A DNA stretch of 64,000 nt, from assembly GCF_000613405.1 (NCBI RefSeq), contig NZ_BAIX01000002.1, forward strand, positions 112,122 through 176,121, in the 5' to 3' direction. Below the pieces are notes generated by a model. That model did no database searches. It had not been told where the DNA came from and was given only the letters and a program-made list of their open reading frames with translations. Both the position numbers and the translations under genes were made by a program. Positions 60,545-64,000 of this stretch are shown piece after piece (position 1 is the stretch's first letter; every line of letters begins with the position of its first letter). This DNA comes from Hoylesella enoeca JCM 12259 (GTDB lineage Bacteria > Bacteroidota > Bacteroidia > Bacteroidales > Bacteroidaceae).

Positions 60545-61630
60545 ATGACTGAGAACAACCACTTTTGCGTAATTCTGGCAGGAGGAAAGGGAATGCGACT
60601 GTGGCCTTGTAGCCGAGAAGCGCGCCCGAAACAATTCATAGACTTCTTCGGAACGGGTAGAACGCTATTGCAACAGACGTTCGACAGATTTGCCAAGATC
60701 GTGCCGCACGATCATATTTACATCAACACAAACAAAGATTATGTGCATTGGGTGCGCGAACAGTTGCCCGAACTGGGCGCGGATAATCTATTGGTAGAAC
60801 CTGTCCATCGCAACACAGCACCCAGTGTAGCATGGACCTGCCATCGCATTTCACGTCGCTGTCCCGACGCCGACATCATTGTCACGCCATCGGATCAACT
60901 AATTCTCAATGAAATATCCTTCAAACAAAATGTCAACGAGGGCTTCGATTTCGTGCAACGAAACAACTGTCTGCTGACAATGGGCGTCAAACCCACGCGT
61001 CCGGAACCCGGATACGGATATATACAGATCGGTAAACAGGTGGCAGGAGAGCTTTACAAGGTGCAGTCTTTCACCGAGAAACCCGAGCGAGAGTTTGCCC
61101 GTCTGTTTATGGAAAGCGGTGAATTTTACTGGAATACGGGGCTATTTCTGGGCAATGTACAGTTTATGAGAGCTACATTCTGCACATTGTTCCCTTCCGT
61201 TTTGCGTGATTTAGAAGCCGAAAAACCTCATCACACAACAGAAGAGGAGAATACTTTCATGAAAGATCACTTCTCGCTCTATCCCAATCTGTCTATTGAC
61301 TACGGTATTTTAGAGAAATCCGAAGAAGTGTATGTGATGAAATGCGATTTCGGATGGGCCGATATCGGCACATGGCATGGCATTTATGAGGCGATGCGCA
61401 AGAGCGAAGACGACAACGTGATCATCGATAGCGACGTGCTTTTAGAGAATTGTCGCGACAATGTTATCAAACTTCAAAAAGGAAAATTGGGCGTAATCAA
61501 CGGACTCGAAGGCTACATCGTGGCCGAGAAAGACAATATTTTGTTCATCTGCAAGAAGGGAGATTCATCAGCCTTGGTGCGCAAATACGTGAGCGAAGTG
61601 CAAATGAAGCGCGGCGATGCGTATGTGTAA
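60545..61630 (+). CDS. manC: Mannose-1-phosphate guanylyltransferase
   Basis: 361 residues from the ATG at 60545 (a TTG four codons upstream is less likely). Nucleotidyltransferase motif CVILAGGKGMRLWPCSREAR followed by PKQF; sugar-site segments VEPVHRNTAPSVAWTC, FTEKPEREFARLF, NTGLFLGN and CDFGWADIGTWHGIYE. It makes GDP-mannose for capsule, O-glycan or exopolysaccharide. There is no isomerase domain, so it is the short monofunctional type. Monocistronic with its own terminator. Confidence 0.9.
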   Translation: MTENNHFCVILAGGKGMRLWPCSREARPKQFIDFFGTGRTLLQQTFDRFAKIVPHDHIYINTNKDYVHWVREQLPELGADNLLVEPVHRNTAPSVAWTCHRISRRCPDADIIVTPSDQLILNEISFKQNVNEGFDFVQRNNCLLTMGVKPTRPEPGYGYIQIGKQVAGELYKVQSFTEKPEREFARLFMESGEFYWNTGLFLGNVQFMRATFCTLFPSVLRDLEAEKPHHTTEEENTFMKDHFSLYPNLSIDYGILEKSEEVYVMKCDFGWADIGTWHGIYEAMRKSEDDNVIIDSDVLLENCRDNVIKLQKGKLGVINGLEGYIVAEKDNILFICKKGDSSALVRKYVSEVQMKRGDAYV

Positions 61631-61653
61631 CGACGCATCATAAGGCAGAAAAG

Positions 61654-61700
61654 AATGTCGGACAGCATCTGTTCATGTGCTGTCCGACATTTTGTTATTG
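61654..61700. terminator. Shared terminator between manC and the HIT gene
   Basis: Perfect 14-base arms AATGTCGGACAGCA (61654-61667) and TGCTGTCCGACATT (61678-61691), 10-base loop, then TTTGTTATT. It ends manC; the minus-strand side is less T-rich, so use by the convergent operon is uncertain. Confidence 0.85.
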
Positions 61701-62090
61701 GCCGAATTCTGCTCGGATCCTGGCCGAAATATCCTGAAACTCAACCTCGGAGAGTTTCAGTTTTTCTTTATGGAAGTCTACATCGGCTTCCGAATTGATC
61801 GGAATCAAATGAATATGGGCATGAGCCACTTCCAAACCGAGTACCACCTGTGCCACTTTCCGACATGGGAAAGCTCGCCGAATGGCTTGTGCCACTTGTT
61901 TGGTAAATATCTCAAACTCAGCGAGTTCTTCGTCTTCCATATCGAAAATATAGTCCACCTCACGACGCGGAATCACCAAAGTGTGTCCCTTTGCCAGCGG
62001 ATTGATGTCGAGAAAGGCGTAAAAGCGATCGTTCTCTGCACAGGTATAACTGGGAATTTCACCCGCAGCAATCTTCGAAAAAATATCCAT
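61695..62090 (-). CDS. HIT-family nucleotide hydrolase
   Basis: 131 residues with the histidine triad in LGLEVAHAHIHLIPINSEAD and the family start MDIFSKIAAGEIPSYTCAEN, RFYAFLDINPLAKGHTLVIP. HIT proteins hydrolyse nucleotide phosphoramidates or similar compounds (Hint-like). It lies 68 bases after greA on the same strand, a common Bacteroidetes pair. Confidence 0.9.
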   Translation of the reverse strand: MDIFSKIAAGEIPSYTCAENDRFYAFLDINPLAKGHTLVIPRREVDYIFDMEDEELAEFEIFTKQVAQAIRRAFPCRKVAQVVLGLEVAHAHIHLIPINSEADVDFHKEKLKLSEVEFQDISARIRAEFGQ

Positions 62091-62158
62091 AACGTATACG
62101 TTTTAGGAGAAAAACCTCGTCGGAACCCTCAGATAAAGTGCCCGACAAGAGCCTTCCG

Positions 62159-62626
62159 CTATTCAATACTAATCTTATCTATCCGCAATTTGATGGTACC
62201 GCGCGGAATCTTGATATCCACTTCGTCACCCACCCGCTTGTTCAGAAGTCCTTGAGCAATAGGAGTCGTGATGGCGATTTTACCTTCTTTGAGGTTGGCC
62301 TCGCTCTCGCTGACAATGGTATAAACCATTTTCGCCTTGTTTGCCAAGTTGGTCATTTCCACTTTCGACAAGATCTGCACCGTGTCTGCACTCAAACGCG
62401 ACGTGTCCACGATCTTAGCTTCATTGATCGCAACCTTCAATTTATTGATTTTATCCTCCAAATGCGCCTGTGCTTCCTTAGCAGCGTCATATTCGGAGTT
62501 CTCACTCAGATCGCCCTTATCTCGCGCTTCGGCAATAGCTGCAGATGCTTTCGGGCGCTCGATCGATTCGAGCTGTTTCAGTTCGGCTACCAATTTATCA
62601 TAGCCTTCTTGTGACATATAAGCCAT
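62159..62626 (-). CDS. greA: Transcription elongation factor GreA
   Basis: 155 residues: N-terminal coiled coil (MAYMSQEGYDKLVAELKQLE; ARDKGDLSENSEYDAAKEAQ with the acidic DLSENSEY tip that enters the RNA polymerase channel) and the FKBP-like C-terminal domain (KMVYTIVSESEANLKEGKIA; TPIAQGLLNKRVGDEVDIKI). It rescues backtracked polymerase by promoting RNA cleavage. Normal length. Confidence 0.95.
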   Translation of the reverse strand: MAYMSQEGYDKLVAELKQLESIERPKASAAIAEARDKGDLSENSEYDAAKEAQAHLEDKINKLKVAINEAKIVDTSRLSADTVQILSKVEMTNLANKAKMVYTIVSESEANLKEGKIAITTPIAQGLLNKRVGDEVDIKIPRGTIKLRIDKISIE

Positions 62627-62658
62627 AGTCTTTATATTTTATGATGTATTCAATGCCG

Positions 62659-62783
62659 GTCTGCGGATACAATAAAAGAAAGAATTCCGACAAAACGCAG
62701 TTGCCGGAATTCCGCAGACTTATTATACTTCTATTGTTTAATTTTCTGCTGCAAAGATAATCATTATTTCCGAATGACACAAA
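62659..62783 (-). promoter_or_regulatory. greA promoter and hairpin leader
   Basis: TTTG (62780-62783), 20 bases, TATCTTTG (62752-62759) on the minus strand. The leader of about 115 bases contains GTCTGCGGA/TCCGCAGAC (62659-62667, 62711-62719) and an inner GAATTCCG/CGGAATTC pairing that competes for the same bases, so two folds are possible. Confidence 0.65.
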
Positions 62784-62885
62784 TATTTCGATAAGAAAAA
62801 CAGTTCTATTAAAAAGATTTCACAATGCAGTGCTTGACTTAAATCAATAAAACACAGGTGAAAGCTACATTGTTTGCGCAAACAC

Positions 62886-62983
62886 TTGCAAAGTTATATA
62901 AACCAGCGTATCTTTGCAACGTGTTTTTCATAGTATTAGATTTAAGGTTAACAAGGTTGGGACTCAGCGGAGCCCCTTTTTTT
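62886..62983 (+). ncRNA. Probable small RNA with its own promoter and terminator
   Basis: TTG (62886-62888), 20 bases, TATCTTTG (62909-62916), then a transcript from about 62923 ending in GGGACTC-AGCG-GAGCCCC (62959-62976) and seven T bases (62977-62983). Length is about 60 bases. The stretch TATTAGATTTAAGGTTAACA then AGGTTGG is, as I recall, repeated in many Bacteroidetes genomes, but I cannot check this. No open frame. Confidence 0.6.
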
Positions 62984-63330
62984 ATGCCTAAATGCAAATG
63001 GGTAACCCTCTGTCAATTAACCATCTACTATGCTTCACCAAGAATTTCTGCACAGATCAGTCACTCAACAGAAACTAACACGACAGCGATTAATCGTTAG
63101 TTACCATGCCAAGATAATTATTAAAATGTATCTAATTGAAAATAAAGAAGTTACCTTGTTGGTAAAACTAAACTGGTAACGATTTGGAAACGAGCGAACT
63201 ACTTGGCTTCGCTGTTTTCTGCCTAACAAAGAACGCTTGTTATTCTGTTTGCAAAGATAATACTTTGTTACCGAATAACAAGCGTTCTTGATGAGATATT
63301 CTTCTTTCTGCATTTTTTCTTAGGCGTGAG
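62984..63330. promoter_or_regulatory. Spacer with a palindrome-flanked promoter
   Basis: No credible gene. A perfect 17-base inverted repeat (arms 63229-63245 and 63273-63289; core GAACGCTTGTTATTC) encloses 27 bases that carry a minus-strand promoter: TTG (63279-63281) inside the right arm, 19 bases, TATCTTTG (63252-63259). The transcript would run leftward, where no gene is seen. Confidence 0.6.
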
Positions 63331-64000
63331 TTATAATCCTCTTCCATGTTTTTTCTTTCTGTTGGCTTGGTTCCTGAGCTTGCGCTGCCACGCTGTTTCT
63401 GCATAGTCATAGCCCTGTGTGGATGGTGTAATCAAATCGCCTAACCCTTCCACAACTTCATCGGCTGCACTAACAATGGTGTCTGCCACTGTACTAATAG
63501 GATTCTGCACTTGTGGTGTGTCATTGTCTCGTGAAATTGAGGAGCGGCTTGGAGGTACGAGTTGATAACCGGTATCAGGCTGTTCATTCTTTTCTGTCGG
63601 TTCTTGTGTTACTTGGTGTGGTTTATTTGAATCTTCCTTGTTGGATGCTTCAAAGTTCTTCTGCAAGGAACGGTAGCCGAACTCTCTGCCGATTTCAGAA
63701 GCTTTGAACGTATGTTCTCCGTATGAGAACTTCAAGCCATAGACCTTGCCCTGCTTGTTCTTCATGCGCTCTATGGCTATCCCGTTTTTGTTTAACTCGT
63801 AGAGGAACATGGAATGCCCTGTGATGCCTGTGCCTTTATACTTGTCAAGCAAGGTATAGCAGATTTGTTGTACTTGCTGTTTTGTCTGCTCTCTTATTGG
63901 ACTGGCTTTTGGCTCCTGATGCTGCTTTTTCGCCTTGACCTCCTTTGCGATAGTCAAGTGTTTCTCTCTGCTTATTTCCTCCGCCACTCTTGCTGCCCTA
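63331..64000 (-). CDS. Relaxase/mobilization protein, C-terminal part
   Basis: The frame stays open through the right edge, so this is the C-terminal ~223 residues of a longer protein. The segment GITGHSMFLYELNKNGIAIE, RMKNKQGKVYGLKFSYGEHT and FKASEIGREFGYRSLQKNF matches the region after the nuclease domain in Bacteroidetes MobB-type relaxases, followed by a low-complexity stretch and a basic tail AWQRKLRNQANRKKKHGRGL. It suggests a mobilizable or conjugative element to the right. The catalytic domain lies outside the window. Confidence 0.7.
   Translation of the reverse strand, partial: RAARVAEEISREKHLTIAKEVKAKKQHQEPKASPIREQTKQQVQQICYTLLDKYKGTGITGHSMFLYELNKNGIAIERMKNKQGKVYGLKFSYGEHTFKASEIGREFGYRSLQKNFEASNKEDSNKPHQVTQEPTEKNEQPDTGYQLVPPSRSSISRDNDTPQVQNPISTVADTIVSAADEVVEGLGDLITPSTQGYDYAETAWQRKLRNQANRKKKHGRGL

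Noticed and set aside
63101..63313. 70-codon minus-strand frame around the palindrome
   Set aside because: It begins upstream of the promoter inside the palindrome and has no family pattern.

Overview
The window is chromosomal DNA of a member of the Bacteroidales, most likely Prevotella in the broad sense (Prevotellaceae). The evidence is the Bacteroidetes-type promoters (TTG or TTTG, about 19-20 bases, TAnnTTTG) seen in front of many genes, the fused str/S10 ribosomal order without tuf, a SusC/SusD pair, DUF3467, DUF3822 and DUF6261 proteins, fimbrillin-like lipoproteins and the IS types. Species cannot be fixed from the sequence alone.

Layout. 1-9.5 kb (minus strand): rpsL-rpsG-fusA-rpsJ-rplC-rplD-rplW-rplB-rpsS-rplV-rpsC-rplP-rpmC-rpsQ-rplN-rplX. 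9.7-14.2 kb: small membrane protein, DUF3467, an HI0933-family flavoprotein, an anaerobic sulfatase-maturase-like radical SAM protein and a guanine-deaminase-like enzyme. 14.3-23.4 kb: a TPR hybrid two-component regulator divergent from a surface cluster (small acidic protein, OmpA-like barrel, tandem-repeat coiled-coil lipoprotein, secreted repeat protein, lipoprotein); three of these genes carry the same structured leader element whose 3' arm lies at the ribosome-binding position. 23.4-24.4 kb is non-coding with a likely structured RNA. 24.4-32.2 kb: rsmD-DUF3822-membrane protein, a RecD-like helicase, a GH97 alpha-glucosidase and a GH13 alpha-amylase. 32.2-33.0 kb: a toxin-antitoxin pair whose PIN toxin has an amber stop. 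33.2-37.7 kb: a MacAB-type efflux operon. 38-40 kb: an epimerase and a PAP2-type membrane enzyme. 40.2-47.1 kb: SusC-SusD-lipoprotein-M64 peptidase. 47.6-51.7 kb: a membrane/TPR-like protein, cardiolipin synthase and a nicotinamidase-like hydrolase. 52.1-57 kb: a surface locus with a small acidic protein, a fimbrillin/FISUMP-like lipoprotein, an array of eleven dyads at exactly 41-base intervals, a DUF6261 gene, and a secreted protein plus small peptide on the other strand. 57.2-60.4 kb: an IS graveyard beside tRNA-Leu. 60.5-62.6 kb: mannose-1-phosphate guanylyltransferase, HIT protein and greA. 62.9-64 kb: a probable small RNA, a palindrome-flanked promoter and the C-terminal part of a relaxase.

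The most unusual items are the 41-base dyad array next to the DUF6261 gene, where the units show compensatory changes, and the three-copy structured leader in the surface cluster. About ten genes, including essential rplB, are broken by a one- or two-base loss with everything else intact; this pattern points to sequence or assembly errors more than to gene decay, so these genes are annotated as joined reading frames.
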